64,000 bases of DNA, from positions 704,281 to 768,280 of the forward strand of contig NZ_KE159707.1 in assembly GCF_000403435.2 (NCBI RefSeq). The letters run 5' to 3'. Source of the DNA: Oscillibacter sp. 1-3 (GTDB lineage: Bacteria > Bacillota > Clostridia > Oscillospirales > Oscillospiraceae). The first letter of the stretch is position 1. Every line of letters starts with the position of its first letter. Shown here piece after piece: positions 8,511 through 15,935 of the stretch. Made by a program: the position numbers and the translations under genes. The notes beneath the pieces are model-generated. The model ran no database searches and had not been told where the DNA came from. It saw only the letters and a program-made list of their open reading frames with translations.

Positions 8511-8762
8511 TCAGTCGGTGACGTAGGGCAGCAGAGCGATCTGACGGGCCCGCTTGATGGCCTCAGTCAGCTGGCGCTGGTGCATGGCGCAGGTGCCGGT
8601 GGTCCTGCGGGGCAGGATCTTGGCGCGCTCGGAGGTGAACCGGCGCAGCTTGGCGGCATCCTTGTAATCGATGCTCTCGCACTTCTCAGCGCAGAACTGG
8701 CAGACCTTGCGGCGCTTGCCCCGCATGGGGCGGGCGGGTCTTGCTTCACGATCGAAAGCCAT
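8511..8762 (-). CDS. rpsR: 30S ribosomal protein S18
   Basis: An 83-residue S18, the component of the 30S platform that pairs with S6. The zinc-type cysteines appear in [18 protein letters not shown], followed by the conserved [20 protein letters not shown] and [20 protein letters not shown]. It is the last gene of rpsF-ssb-rpsR and lies 222 bases after ssb, a wider gap than usual for this operon. In that gap a structured stretch (about 8896-8950, arms GAGACG/CGTCTC and GGAACC/GGTTCC) could be a processing or regulatory site. The start has AAGGAGG upstream. Confidence 0.97.
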   Translation of the reverse strand: MAFDREARPARPMRGKRRKVCQFCAEKCESIDYKDAAKLRRFTSERAKILPRRTTGTCAMHQRQLTEAIKRARQIALLPYVTD

Positions 8763-8984
8763 AGTGCTTCCTCCTTATTTCATAGTCGGCGGTCCCCGCT
8801 CCGGAAAGAGCGGGAGGCCGGGTCATTCTAAGAATTCATTCAAAAGCGTGAAAAGGCTTTTGCGGCGTCATAGACGCGCTGAATCCTTATGAGACGCGCT
8901 TCGCGCCGAAGCGGCGCAAAACGGGAACCGTTCACAGGGGGTTCCGTCTCAGAGAAAACGAAAGCGCTTTATCTGAGATCCGTA

Positions 8985-9437
8985 TCAGAACGGCAGCTCG
9001 CCGTCCTCCTCGCCGATTTCGGCGAAGTCGGAGCGGCTCTCCATAGGCGCGGGGGTTCCGCGGCCGACAGGCGCTCCGTAGGCGGGAGGGGCGCCGTAGT
9101 CGCCCGGCGCGCTGTCCCGCTTGGAATCTCCAAAGTAGATGTTGTCGGCGATTACCTCGGCGCTTCTGCGCTTGCCGCCGTTGTTGTCGGTCCAGTCGCG
9201 GATCTGCAGGCGGCCCTCCACAATGGCCATGCGGCCCTTGGCGAAGTACTTGCTGACAAATTCCGCGGTGCCCCGCCAAGCCACGATGTCGATGAAATCC
9301 GTCTCCTTCTCACCGCTCTGGGACTTGAAGTCCCGGTCGCAGGCGATGGAGAAGGACGTGACGGCGGTGCCGCTCTGGGTCCGGCGCAGCTCAGGGTCAC
9401 GGGTCAGACGGCCCATGAGGACAATCCTGTTGAGCAT
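8985..9437 (-). CDS. ssb: single-stranded DNA-binding protein
   Basis: A 150-residue SSB that coats single-stranded DNA in replication and repair. The OB fold reads LNRIVLMGRLTRDPELRRTQ, SFSIACDRDF, DFIDIVAWRGTAEFVSKYF and KGRMAIVEGRLQIRDW. A glycine/proline-rich linker follows, then the acidic tip EEDGELPF, which recruits partner proteins. It lies ten bases after rpsF with its own AGGAGG site, as in the classical S6-SSB-S18 operon of Firmicutes. Confidence 0.97.
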   Translation of the reverse strand: MLNRIVLMGRLTRDPELRRTQSGTAVTSFSIACDRDFKSQSGEKETDFIDIVAWRGTAEFVSKYFAKGRMAIVEGRLQIRDWTDNNGGKRRSAEVIADNIYFGDSKRDSAPGDYGAPPAYGAPVGRGTPAPMESRSDFAEIGEEDGELPF

Positions 9438-9447
9438 ATGTGCCTCC

Positions 9448-9744
9448 TTATTCGCCCTTGCAGACGATCATGGAGCGCATGACGCCTTCGGTAATGCCGA
9501 GGACGCGGTCCAGCTCCTTGGGGAACTCGGGGCCGCTGGTGAACGTCATCAGCACATAGTAGCCGTCGTTCTTGTAGTTGATGGGATAGGCCAGTTTCCG
9601 GGCGCCCCACTCCTCCACCTCAACGGCGGAGCCGTGCTGCTCAGCCAGGGCCTTGAACTTCGCCACCATCGCGGCGATGCTCTCCTCCCCCTGTGCAGGG
9701 TCGACGATATACACGACCTCGTAATTGGCAGTAACCTTTGCCAT
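9448..9744 (-). CDS. rpsF: 30S ribosomal protein S6
   Basis: A 98-residue S6 (KVTANYEVVYIVDP at the N-terminus, then EEWGARKLAYPINYKNDGYYVLMTF). It binds S18 on the 30S platform. It is the first gene of the S6-SSB-S18 operon. The ATG at 9744 follows AAAGGAGG by seven bases; the frame runs open to 9807 but that part covers the leader hairpin and is not coding. Transcription comes from the consensus promoter at 9823-9850. Confidence 0.97.
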   Translation of the reverse strand: MAKVTANYEVVYIVDPAQGEESIAAMVAKFKALAEQHGSAVEVEEWGARKLAYPINYKNDGYYVLMTFTSGPEFPKELDRVLGITEGVMRSMIVCKGE

Positions 9745-9769
9745 GTTTGCACCTCCTTTTGGACAAATG

Positions 9770-9791
9770 GCCCCCGTTCCACGACGGGAGC
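9770..9791 (-). promoter_or_regulatory. rpsF leader hairpin, candidate S6:S18 autoregulatory site
   Basis: On the minus strand GCTCCCGT pairs with ACGGGGGC around a 6-base loop, 25 bases upstream of the rpsF start. Leaders of this operon in many bacteria carry an RNA that binds the S6-S18 pair; the position fits, but the CCG bulge that defines that motif is not clear to me. Confidence 0.35.
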
Positions 9792-9822
9792 AAGGATATG
9801 CCCGCAAAATACGAGCTTTATT

Positions 9823-9850
9823 ATTATACAGGAAACGGCGCGAATGTCAA
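9823..9850 (-). promoter_or_regulatory. consensus promoter of the rpsF-ssb-rpsR operon
   Basis: On the minus strand TTGACA (9850-9845), a 16-base spacer and TATAAT (9828-9823) match the housekeeping consensus at every position. Confidence 0.88.
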
Positions 9851-10094
9851 GGAAAATATTTGCATATCTGCTTTTTTACCCTGCGATCTGCCGGGATTCC
9901 CGTCGTATTCCGCCCTTTTTGGCGGAAGAGGCCGCCGCCTGGGCGCGTTGACCTTGTTCAGAAGGATTCGCCGGGGATGAAAGAGGCCGCGAGCCAGAGG
10001 CCCGCGGCTTGGGATTGGCGCATTTTGGAGGGGAACCGGAAAACGATCTATCGTAAACGGGTGTCTCACCCAAACGTCCATATAATCCGCGGAT

Positions 10095-10122
10095 AAAAAA
10101 ACCCACGCCAGCTCCGGCGTGG
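10095..10122 (-). terminator. intrinsic terminator of the small gene
   Basis: On the minus strand CCACGCC pairs with GGCGTGG around a 6-base loop and is followed by GTTTTTTT. Confidence 0.88.
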
Positions 10123-10134
10123 TTTCACGGATTT

Positions 10135-10218
10135 TTACCGCTCACTCTCGGACCAGGTTTCGCCTACGAAAATCAGGTCGTCCACATCGCCATATACCGG
10201 GTACTTAATGTCTTTCAT
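10135..10218 (-). CDS. 27-residue hypothetical peptide in its own transcription unit
   Basis: The reading frame gives a 27-residue acidic, aromatic peptide beginning MKDIKYPVYGDVDDLIFVGE and ending ETWSESER. The ATG follows AAAGGAG by nine bases. A good promoter lies 38 bases upstream (10256-10283) and a strong terminator begins 12 bases after the stop, so this is a monocistronic unit of about 150 bases. I do not recognise the peptide. There is no cysteine, signal peptide or membrane segment. It could be a RiPP precursor, a regulatory peptide, or a coding remnant on a small RNA; no modifying enzyme is adjacent. The same frame is open upstream to 10419, but that part overlaps the promoter. Confidence 0.5.
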   Translation of the reverse strand: MKDIKYPVYGDVDDLIFVGETWSESER

Positions 10219-10255
10219 ATCAATTCTCTCCTTTCTTTGTTTTGAAGATATATAA

Positions 10256-10283
10256 ATTATAACACGTTTTTTCCAGATTGCAA
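10256..10283 (-). promoter_or_regulatory. promoter of the 27-residue peptide gene
   Basis: On the minus strand TTGCAA (10283-10278), a 16-base spacer and TATAAT (10261-10256). Confidence 0.7.
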
Positions 10284-10434
10284 GCACAATTTGTGGTAGA
10301 ATTACCAAAGGCCGACCTCTTATTTTGGGGGATGCCGGAATGCTGCGCTGCGGGCGCGCCTGGAGAGTACGATTTCTCCATAGGGCCTGCCGTTTCTTTG
10401 TGTATTTTTTCTCTCGCAATCACACAGCCCGTTG

Positions 10435-10443
10435 TGCTATAAT
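10435..10443 (+). promoter_or_regulatory. extended -10 promoter upstream of the YciI gene
   Basis: TGCTATAAT (10435-10443) is a perfect extended -10 element. The -35 region is weak, as is common for extended -10 promoters. Confidence 0.6.
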
Positions 10444-10513
10444 AGCCCAAAAGGCCGGTTTGCGGCGCCGCTGAAACGGAAAAACAATATTTTTTTGCTG
10501 AGAGGAGAGGCAA

Positions 10514-10816
10514 ATGAAGGACTGGCTGTATGTAATGCTGATCGAAAAGACCAAAATGTACAACAGGCTTACCAAAGCCGCGGTGGAGCGGCACGTCGCC
10601 AATTTGAAAAAGCTGGACGATGACGGACACCTGGAGCTGGGCGGGGCCTTCAAGGGCTTCCCCGGCGTTGCGGGAATGTATGTTCTGCGGGCCGGAAGCT
10701 ATGAGGAGGCGGAGGAGCTCTGCAAGGCGGAGCCGCTTGTCACAGAGGGATTTGCCACATATAAGCTGAAGGCGCTGCAGACGGCGAACCGGGAGAACAA
10801 CTACCTGCTTACGTAA
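10514..10816 (+). CDS. YciI family protein
   Basis: A 100-residue YciI-like (dimeric ferredoxin-fold) protein. The family pattern is visible: an N-terminal beta strand (DWLYVMLIE), RHVANLKKLDDDGHLELGGAF, and a later helix with EEAEELCKAEPLVTEGFATY, which includes the typical D/E-P-[FL]-x-x-x-G site. The biochemical role of most YciI proteins is unknown; some are dehydrochlorinase-like or stress linked. It has a good GAGGAG site and its own promoter. Confidence 0.8.
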   Translation: MKDWLYVMLIEKTKMYNRLTKAAVERHVANLKKLDDDGHLELGGAFKGFPGVAGMYVLRAGSYEEAEELCKAEPLVTEGFATYKLKALQTANRENNYLLT

Positions 10817-10884
10817 CCGGCCGTGCGCCGCTTTGTTGGCGCCGCATTCCGGCGATGATAGATGATGGAGGAGGCGGAGCGGCT

Positions 10885-11739
10885 ATGGCGGACCGTCCCA
10901 AAAAGTGCCGCCCGCTGAGGACGATGTGTACTCTGGCGGCGGTAATACTGGCGGCGCTGTTTGTCCGCTGGGACAACACGGCCTTGCAGGTGACCTATTT
11001 TGAGCCGGTCTTCGCCGGACTGCCGGAGGGCTTTGACGGCTGTTGGCTGGCAGTGCTCAGCGACCTTCACGGCGCGAGGTTCGGCCCGGGGAATGCGGAC
11101 CTGTTCGCCGCCGTGGCGGCGGCCGCGCCGGATTATATCTTTTATCTGGGGGATCTGGAGGACCGGCACCGGGGTCCCAGGGAGGGCTACGCAGAGGAGG
11201 CTGCCCAAGGCCTCTCGGCCATTGCGCCGCTGTACTATGTGACGGGCAACCACGAGTGGGCCATCGGCGATGTGCCGGAGCTGAAAAAGCGTCTGGCGGC
11301 CAGCGGGGCCCGGGTGCTGACCAACGAGTTTGTCACCCTGGAGCGCAACGGGGACACGGTGGTTCTGGCGGGAATCGACGATCCCAACGGCTACGCCGAC
11401 CAGAAGACGCCGGAGCAGGTGGCGGCGGAGATCTACGCCGCCCAGGGCGATCCCTTCTGGATGCTGCTGGCCCACCGGAACAACGAGTTTGCGGAGCGGT
11501 ACAGCCTGCTGGGGACGGACCTGGTGCTCTCGGGCCACGGCCATGGCGGCATCATCCGCCTGCCCTTTACGGACGGGCTTTTGTCCGTGGAGCGGACGTT
11601 TTTCCCGTCCTACACGGCGGGGCTCTATGAGGAGAACGGCTCGGCGCTGTTCGTCACCCGGGGCCTGGGGAATTCCGGGCCCACGTTCCGGCTGTTCAAC
11701 CGCCCGGAGGTGGCGGTGGTGACGCTGCGGTCATCTTAG
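10885..11739 (+). CDS. metallophosphoesterase, membrane anchored (YkuE-like)
   Basis: A 284-residue calcineurin-like phosphoesterase with an N-terminal membrane anchor (TMCTLAAVILAALFVRWDN, about residues 14-32). The five metal-binding blocks are LSDLHGARFG, YLGDLEDRH, VTGNHEWAIG, LLAHRNN and SGHGHGG. The last is usually GHTHGG, so the threonine-to-glycine change is a small oddity. The class hydrolyses phosphate esters outside the membrane; YkuE-like enzymes are linked to lipid A or wall-lipid turnover, but the substrate is unknown here. I choose the ATG at 10885 (GGAG six bases upstream) over one at 10855. The 3' end overlaps a convergent small gene by nine bases. Confidence 0.85.
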   Translation: MADRPKKCRPLRTMCTLAAVILAALFVRWDNTALQVTYFEPVFAGLPEGFDGCWLAVLSDLHGARFGPGNADLFAAVAAAAPDYIFYLGDLEDRHRGPREGYAEEAAQGLSAIAPLYYVTGNHEWAIGDVPELKKRLAASGARVLTNEFVTLERNGDTVVLAGIDDPNGYADQKTPEQVAAEIYAAQGDPFWMLLAHRNNEFAERYSLLGTDLVLSGHGHGGIIRLPFTDGLLSVERTFFPSYTAGLYEENGSALFVTRGLGNSGPTFRLFNRPEVAVVTLRSS

Positions 11740-11937
11740 GAAGTCCTGGATCGGCAGGGGCGCCCAGCCCCTGCGGGCGTCGGAGAGGTTCATGCCCAGG
11801 CACAGGCCCTGATAAAAGGAATAGAGGCCCTGTGCGAGCACGGGGTTTTTTCCGATGTACCCGGCCCAGTCTTCCGGGGCCGGAATGGTGACCCAGTTGT
11901 AATAAAGTTGCTCCACAACTTCGGGAATGTCGTTCAT
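11731..11937 (-). CDS. hypothetical protein, 68 residues
   Basis: A small acidic protein (NDIPEVVEQLYYNWVTIPAP, KNPVLAQGLYSFYQGLCLGM) I cannot assign with confidence; short proteins of this style are common in Oscillospiraceae. The ATG at 11937 follows GGGAGG at nine bases. It is divergent from the XRE regulator across 81 bases containing TGTATAATACA, a near-palindrome over a likely -10 box, so the regulator could control this gene. It overlaps the end of the phosphoesterase gene on the other strand. Confidence 0.6.
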   Translation of the reverse strand: MNDIPEVVEQLYYNWVTIPAPEDWAGYIGKNPVLAQGLYSFYQGLCLGMNLSDARRGWAPLPIQDFLR

Positions 11938-12018
11938 AACACAGCCTCCCAATTTTGTACACGATTATGTATAATACACATTGTGGTACGCAATTTTGAA
12001 AATGTCAAGGGGTAAATT

Positions 12019-12243
12019 ATGTTTGCTGAAAAAATACGAATGCTGCGAAACGAAAAAGGGATTAGTCAAACTGCTGTTGCGGCAGAAGCAGGCCTTTCCA
12101 TGCGTGGATACCAAAATATAGAGTTGGGCTCTGAGCCCAGGTACAGCAGTATTTTCAAGATTGCAGAGTATTATGATGTCTCAGTGGACTGGCTCATGGG
12201 GCGGACCGAGGACCGGTATGCTCACCGGCGTAAGCCGGAGTAA
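12019..12243 (+). CDS. XRE family helix-turn-helix regulator
   Basis: A 74-residue protein that is almost wholly a Cro/CI-type HTH: EKIRMLRNEKGISQTAVAAE, AGLSMRGYQNIELGSEPRYS, then IFKIAEYYDVSVDWLMGRTE, the common C-terminal helix of this class. It is less GC-rich than its neighbours, which hints at later acquisition. No strong ribosome site precedes the ATG (AAGGGG lies about eight bases upstream). It is divergent from the 68-residue gene, a pairing often seen for autoregulated repressors. Confidence 0.85.
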   Translation: MFAEKIRMLRNEKGISQTAVAAEAGLSMRGYQNIELGSEPRYSSIFKIAEYYDVSVDWLMGRTEDRYAHRRKPE

Positions 12244-12246
12244 GTG

Positions 12247-12317
12247 CTCGCCCTGACGGGCGGGGTGCATTGCCCAGCCATCATCATGGCTGAAATCCCC
12301 CCGCCCGTCAGGGCGAG
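12247..12317. repeat. long perfect hairpin upstream of mnmG, dispersed repeat copy
   Basis: A 19-base arm (12247-12265, CTCGCCCTGACGGGCGGGG) has a perfect inverted copy at 12299-12317. The left arm plus flank is repeated at 26024-26043, upstream of hisC. A second hairpin (GGTCTCCCT/AGGGAGACC, 12382-12402) stands just before the mnmG ribosome site. Confidence 0.75.
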
Positions 12318-12417
12318 TAAAAACCACCTCCGCCCGAAGGGCGGTACACCCCCCGTCCCGTGCCCGAGGCGCGAAATCCCCGGTCTCCCTGCCAGGGAGA
12401 CCGTTCAAGGAGCACCT

Positions 12418-14283
12418 ATGCAGGAATTTCTAGCAGAAAAATTCGATGTCGCCGTCATCGGCGCAGGCCACGCCGGCATAGAGGCCGCCCTGGCCGCCGC
12501 CCGCCTGGGGGCGGAAACCATCGTTTTCACGATCAACCTGGACGCCGTCGGCAACATGCCCTGCAACCCCGCCGTCGGCGGTACCGGCAAGGGCCATTTG
12601 GTCCGGGAGCTGGACGCACTGGGGGGCGAGATGGCCCGGGCCGCGGACCGCTGCTGCATCCAGTACCGGCTGCTGAACAGGGGCAAGGGCCCCGCCGTCT
12701 GGTCCCTCCGGGCCCAGGCCGACCGGCGGCGCTATCAGGGCTATATGAAGCGCGCCCTGGAGCGGCAGAAACACCTCACCGTCCGCCAGGGCGAGGTCAC
12801 GGAGATCCGCGCCGAAAACGGCGCGGTTTCCGCCGTCGTTCTGGCCACCGGGGCCGTGTTTGAGGCAAAGGCCGTCATTCTGGCCACCGGGACCTACCTC
12901 TCCGGCCGCACCGTCGTGGGCGAGTGGGTGGAGGACTCCGGCCCCGACGGGATGCACGCCGCCGCCCGGCTGACGGACTCTTTGAAAAAGCTGGGCCTGC
13001 CCCTGCGGCGGTTCAAGACCGGCACCCCGCCCCGGGTACACGCGGGCACCGTGGACTTTGACGAGATGGAGCTTCAGCCCGGGGACCGTCTGCCGGTGCC
13101 CTTCTCCTACTCCACAGCAAGCCCGCCGGAGAACAAGGCGGTGTGCTGGCTCACCTGGACCACGGAGGAGACCAGGCGGATCGTCCGGGAAAACCTGGAC
13201 CGGGCCCCCATGTACTCCGGCCTCATCGAGGGCGTGGGGCCCCGGTACTGCCCCTCCTTTGAGACCAAGATCGTCCGCTTTCCGGACAAGCTCCGCCACC
13301 AGCTGTTCGTGGAGCCCATGGGGCTGGACACGGAGGAGCTGTACATCCAGGGCTTCTCCTCCTCCATGCCGGAGGAGGTGCAGGTCCGGATGCTCCGCAG
13401 CGTGCCGGGGCTCCGCCGGGCCGTCATCACCCGGCCCGCCTACGCCATCGAGTACGACTGCATCGACCCCCTGGCCCTGGCCCCCACCCTGGAGGTCAAG
13501 GCCCTGCCGGGGCTGTACGGCGCGGGGCAGTTCAACGGCTCCTCCGGGTACGAGGAGGCGGCGGTCCAGGGCTTTTGCGCCGGGGTCAACGCCGTCCGGA
13601 AGCTCCGGGGACAGTCCCCCTTCGTCCTCTCCCGGTCGGAGGCCTATATTGGGACCCTGATCGACGACCTGGTGACCAAGGGCACCGAGGAGCCCTACCG
13701 CATCATGACCTCCCGCAGCGAGTACCGGCTTCTCCTGCGGCAGGACAACGCCGACCTGCGGCTGACAAAGCGGGGCCATGAGATCGGCCTTGTATCGGAG
13801 GAACGCCTCCGGGCCGTGGAGGAGAAGTACGCGGCGGTGGAGGCGGAGATCAGACGGCTGACCCACACCGGCGTGGCGCCCTCCCCGGCGCTGTCCGCCT
13901 TTTTGGCGGAGCGGGGGACCGGCGACGCCGCCGACGGCTGCTCCCTCATCGCCCTGCTGCGGCGGCCCCAGGTGCACTATGAGGAGCTGGCCCCCTTCGA
14001 CCCCGGCCGGCCGGACCTGCCGCCGGACGTGCGGGAGCAGGTGGAGATCTCGGTCAAATACGAGGGCTACATCCAGCGCCAGCAGCGGCAGGTGGAGGAA
14101 TTCCGGAAGATGGAGTCCCACAAGCTGCCCCCCGGTCTGGATTACAGCGCCATTCAGGGACTTCGTCTGGAGGCCCGGGAGAAGCTGGCGGCGGTGCGGC
14201 CCCTGGACCTGGGGCAGGCGTCCCGGATCTCCGGCGTGTCCCCGGCGGACATCGCGGCGCTGATGATCTATCTGGAGCGATAG
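12418..14283 (+). CDS. mnmG: tRNA uridine-5-carboxymethylaminomethyl(34) synthesis enzyme MnmG
   Basis: MnmG (GidA) is the FAD enzyme that partners MnmE in wobble-uridine modification. The 621-residue product begins with the FAD-binding GAGHAGIEAALAAARLG, followed by GGTGKGHLVRELDALGG, the GTYLSGRTVVGE region, RFKTGTPPRV and, near the C-terminus, YEGYIQRQQRQVEEFRKMES. Length is normal. The frame extends back to 12244 through the hairpin repeat, but the ATG at 12418, seven bases after AAGGAG, gives the family N-terminus. Confidence 0.97.
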   Translation: MQEFLAEKFDVAVIGAGHAGIEAALAAARLGAETIVFTINLDAVGNMPCNPAVGGTGKGHLVRELDALGGEMARAADRCCIQYRLLNRGKGPAVWSLRAQADRRRYQGYMKRALERQKHLTVRQGEVTEIRAENGAVSAVVLATGAVFEAKAVILATGTYLSGRTVVGEWVEDSGPDGMHAAARLTDSLKKLGLPLRRFKTGTPPRVHAGTVDFDEMELQPGDRLPVPFSYSTASPPENKAVCWLTWTTEETRRIVRENLDRAPMYSGLIEGVGPRYCPSFETKIVRFPDKLRHQLFVEPMGLDTEELYIQGFSSSMPEEVQVRMLRSVPGLRRAVITRPAYAIEYDCIDPLALAPTLEVKALPGLYGAGQFNGSSGYEEAAVQGFCAGVNAVRKLRGQSPFVLSRSEAYIGTLIDDLVTKGTEEPYRIMTSRSEYRLLLRQDNADLRLTKRGHEIGLVSEERLRAVEEKYAAVEAEIRRLTHTGVAPSPALSAFLAERGTGDAADGCSLIALLRRPQVHYEELAPFDPGRPDLPPDVREQVEISVKYEGYIQRQQRQVEEFRKMESHKLPPGLDYSAIQGLRLEAREKLAAVRPLDLGQASRISGVSPADIAALMIYLER

Positions 14284-14341
14284 GCGCAGTTCCTGTCAAA
14301 GATAAATTGCTTAACAATCAAGAAAGTTGAGGATCACCTGA

Positions 14342-15241
14342 ATGAATGAGATCAAAAACGTGGCTATGGTCACAGTCTGCGGCCGGCCCAACGTGGGCAA
14401 GTCCAGCCTCACCAACGCCCTGGTGGGGGAGAAAGTGGCCATCGTCTCCAACAAGGCCCAGACCACCCGGAACCGCATCTACGGCGTGGTGAACCGGGGG
14501 GACACCCAGTTTATCCTGCTGGACACCCCGGGTCTCCACCGGCCCAAATCCGCCCTGGGGGACTATATGGTCAAGGTCATCACCGCCAGCCTCAGCGACG
14601 TGGACTGCGCCCTCTTGCTGGTGGAGCCCATTCCCCACGCGGGCGGGCCGGAGCGGGCCCTGATCGAGCGCATCCGGGAGGAGAGGATTCCCTGCATCCT
14701 GTGCATCAACAAGATCGACACCGTGGAGCCGGCGGAGCTGCTGCCGGTGATCGCCGCCTACAGCGAGGTCTGGGACGGCTTTGACGCCATCATCCCCATC
14801 TCCGCCCGCACCGGCGGCGGCCTGGACGAGCTGATGGCGGAGCTGCAAAAGTACGCCGCCGAGGGCCCCCAGCTCTTCCCCGACGGCCAGACCAGCGACC
14901 AGCCGGAGCGGCAGGTCATGGGGGAGCTGCTGCGGGAGAAGCTTCTGCTGTGCCTGGACAAGGAGATCCCCCACGGCACCGCCGTGGAGATCACCAGGTT
15001 TTCCGAGCGGGACTCCGGCGTCATCGATGTGGAGGCCACCATCTACTGCGAGAAGTCCAGCCACAAGGGCATCATCATCGGCAAGCAGGGGGCCATGCTG
15101 AAAAAGATCAGCTCCATGGCCCGGCACGATATGGAGCGGTTTATGGGCGCCAAAATCTACCTGGAGACCTGGGTGAAGGTCAAGGAGAACTGGAGAGACA
15201 ATGTGAACTACGTCCGCAGCCTGGGCTACCGGGAGGACTGA
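14342..15241 (+). CDS. era: GTPase Era
   Basis: Era binds the 3' end of 16S rRNA and acts in 30S assembly. The 299-residue product has P-loop GRPNVGKSS, switch motif AQTTRNRI, DTPGLHRPKSALG and NKID, then the KH domain with EKSSHKGIIIGKQGAMLKKI and the end LETWVKVKENWRDN. It is followed by yqzL and recO, the Bacillus order, with a flavoprotein gene inserted between. Confidence 0.97.
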   Translation: MNEIKNVAMVTVCGRPNVGKSSLTNALVGEKVAIVSNKAQTTRNRIYGVVNRGDTQFILLDTPGLHRPKSALGDYMVKVITASLSDVDCALLLVEPIPHAGGPERALIERIREERIPCILCINKIDTVEPAELLPVIAAYSEVWDGFDAIIPISARTGGGLDELMAELQKYAAEGPQLFPDGQTSDQPERQVMGELLREKLLLCLDKEIPHGTAVEITRFSERDSGVIDVEATIYCEKSSHKGIIIGKQGAMLKKISSMARHDMERFMGAKIYLETWVKVKENWRDNVNYVRSLGYRED

Positions 15242-15355
15242 AAACCTGAATTCACCACCGGTCGACGCCGTCTGGGCGCGGCGTTTCACAGTTTGGCCGG
15301 CCTTTTGGGCAGGGCGGCCGGCGCGTATCGGCGCCGGAGAGGAGGGGCGGGAGAT

Positions 15356-15715
15356 TTGCGGAACCTGGAAAAGATGATCGGCAAAATCGCCGACAAGGCT
15401 GATCTGGCCTTCCTCGCCTATTTGGAGGAGGCGGACGACGAACCCACTCCCACCATCCGCGCCACGGCGGCGCTCCGGGAGCGGGAGGGAATCCGCGTCT
15501 TCTATCTGACCGCCTCCCCCCAGAAGGCCGCCGGCTTCCGGCAGGAGCCCAGGGCCAGCCTCTATCTGCTCGCTCCCGACTTTTACCGGGGCGTCTGCCT
15601 CTCCGGCACTGTGGAGGTGCTGGAGGGCGCGGAGAGCTGCGTGCTGAAATTCACGGCAAAAAGGGGCCGGTATTACACCAATTTCAAATCCGAGAATTTT
15701 TTGATTCCAGATTGA
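15356..15715 (+). CDS. pyridoxamine 5'-phosphate oxidase-like (split-barrel) protein
   Basis: A 119-residue split-barrel flavin-binding protein. RATAALREREGIRVFYLTAS, AAGFRQEPRASLYLLAP and GVCLSGTVEVLE follow the pattern of PNPOx-like general stress proteins, which often bind FMN or F420. The substrate is unknown. I place the start at TTG 15356, eight bases after GGAGGGG; an ATG at 15374 is an alternative. It sits between era and yqzL, an unusual place for such a gene. Confidence 0.7.
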   Translation: MRNLEKMIGKIADKADLAFLAYLEEADDEPTPTIRATAALREREGIRVFYLTASPQKAAGFRQEPRASLYLLAPDFYRGVCLSGTVEVLEGAESCVLKFTAKRGRYYTNFKSENFLIPD

Positions 15716-15781
15716 CCGGACATTTCCAGCCATAGTTTTCGCGCCTTTTCGCAGACTATTTCCATAAAGGAGGTCTGCGCG

Positions 15782-15895
15782 ATGCTGAATCAAATGGAGC
15801 CCGCTCCGCTGTGGGAGCTGTTCTGCATGACCGGGGAGCCGCTGGCCTACATGCTCTACCGGTCCATCGAGGACAGAGCGGAAGACAAGCCGTAA
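15782..15895 (+). CDS. yqzL: YqzL-like small protein
   Basis: A 37-residue ORF (MLNQMEPAPLWELFCMTGEP, then LAYMLYRS and an acidic tail) with an excellent AAAGGAGG site upstream. Small proteins of the YqzL family lie between era and recO in Bacillus and relatives, and this ORF has the same place, size and W-x-x-F-x-x-T-G pattern. The function of YqzL is unknown. The gene is 41 bases upstream of recO. Confidence 0.75.
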   Translation: MLNQMEPAPLWELFCMTGEPLAYMLYRSIEDRAEDKP

Positions 15896-15935
15896 TCACC
15901 GGGGAGAAATTCCCCGTACATAGGAGGGGAGCGCC

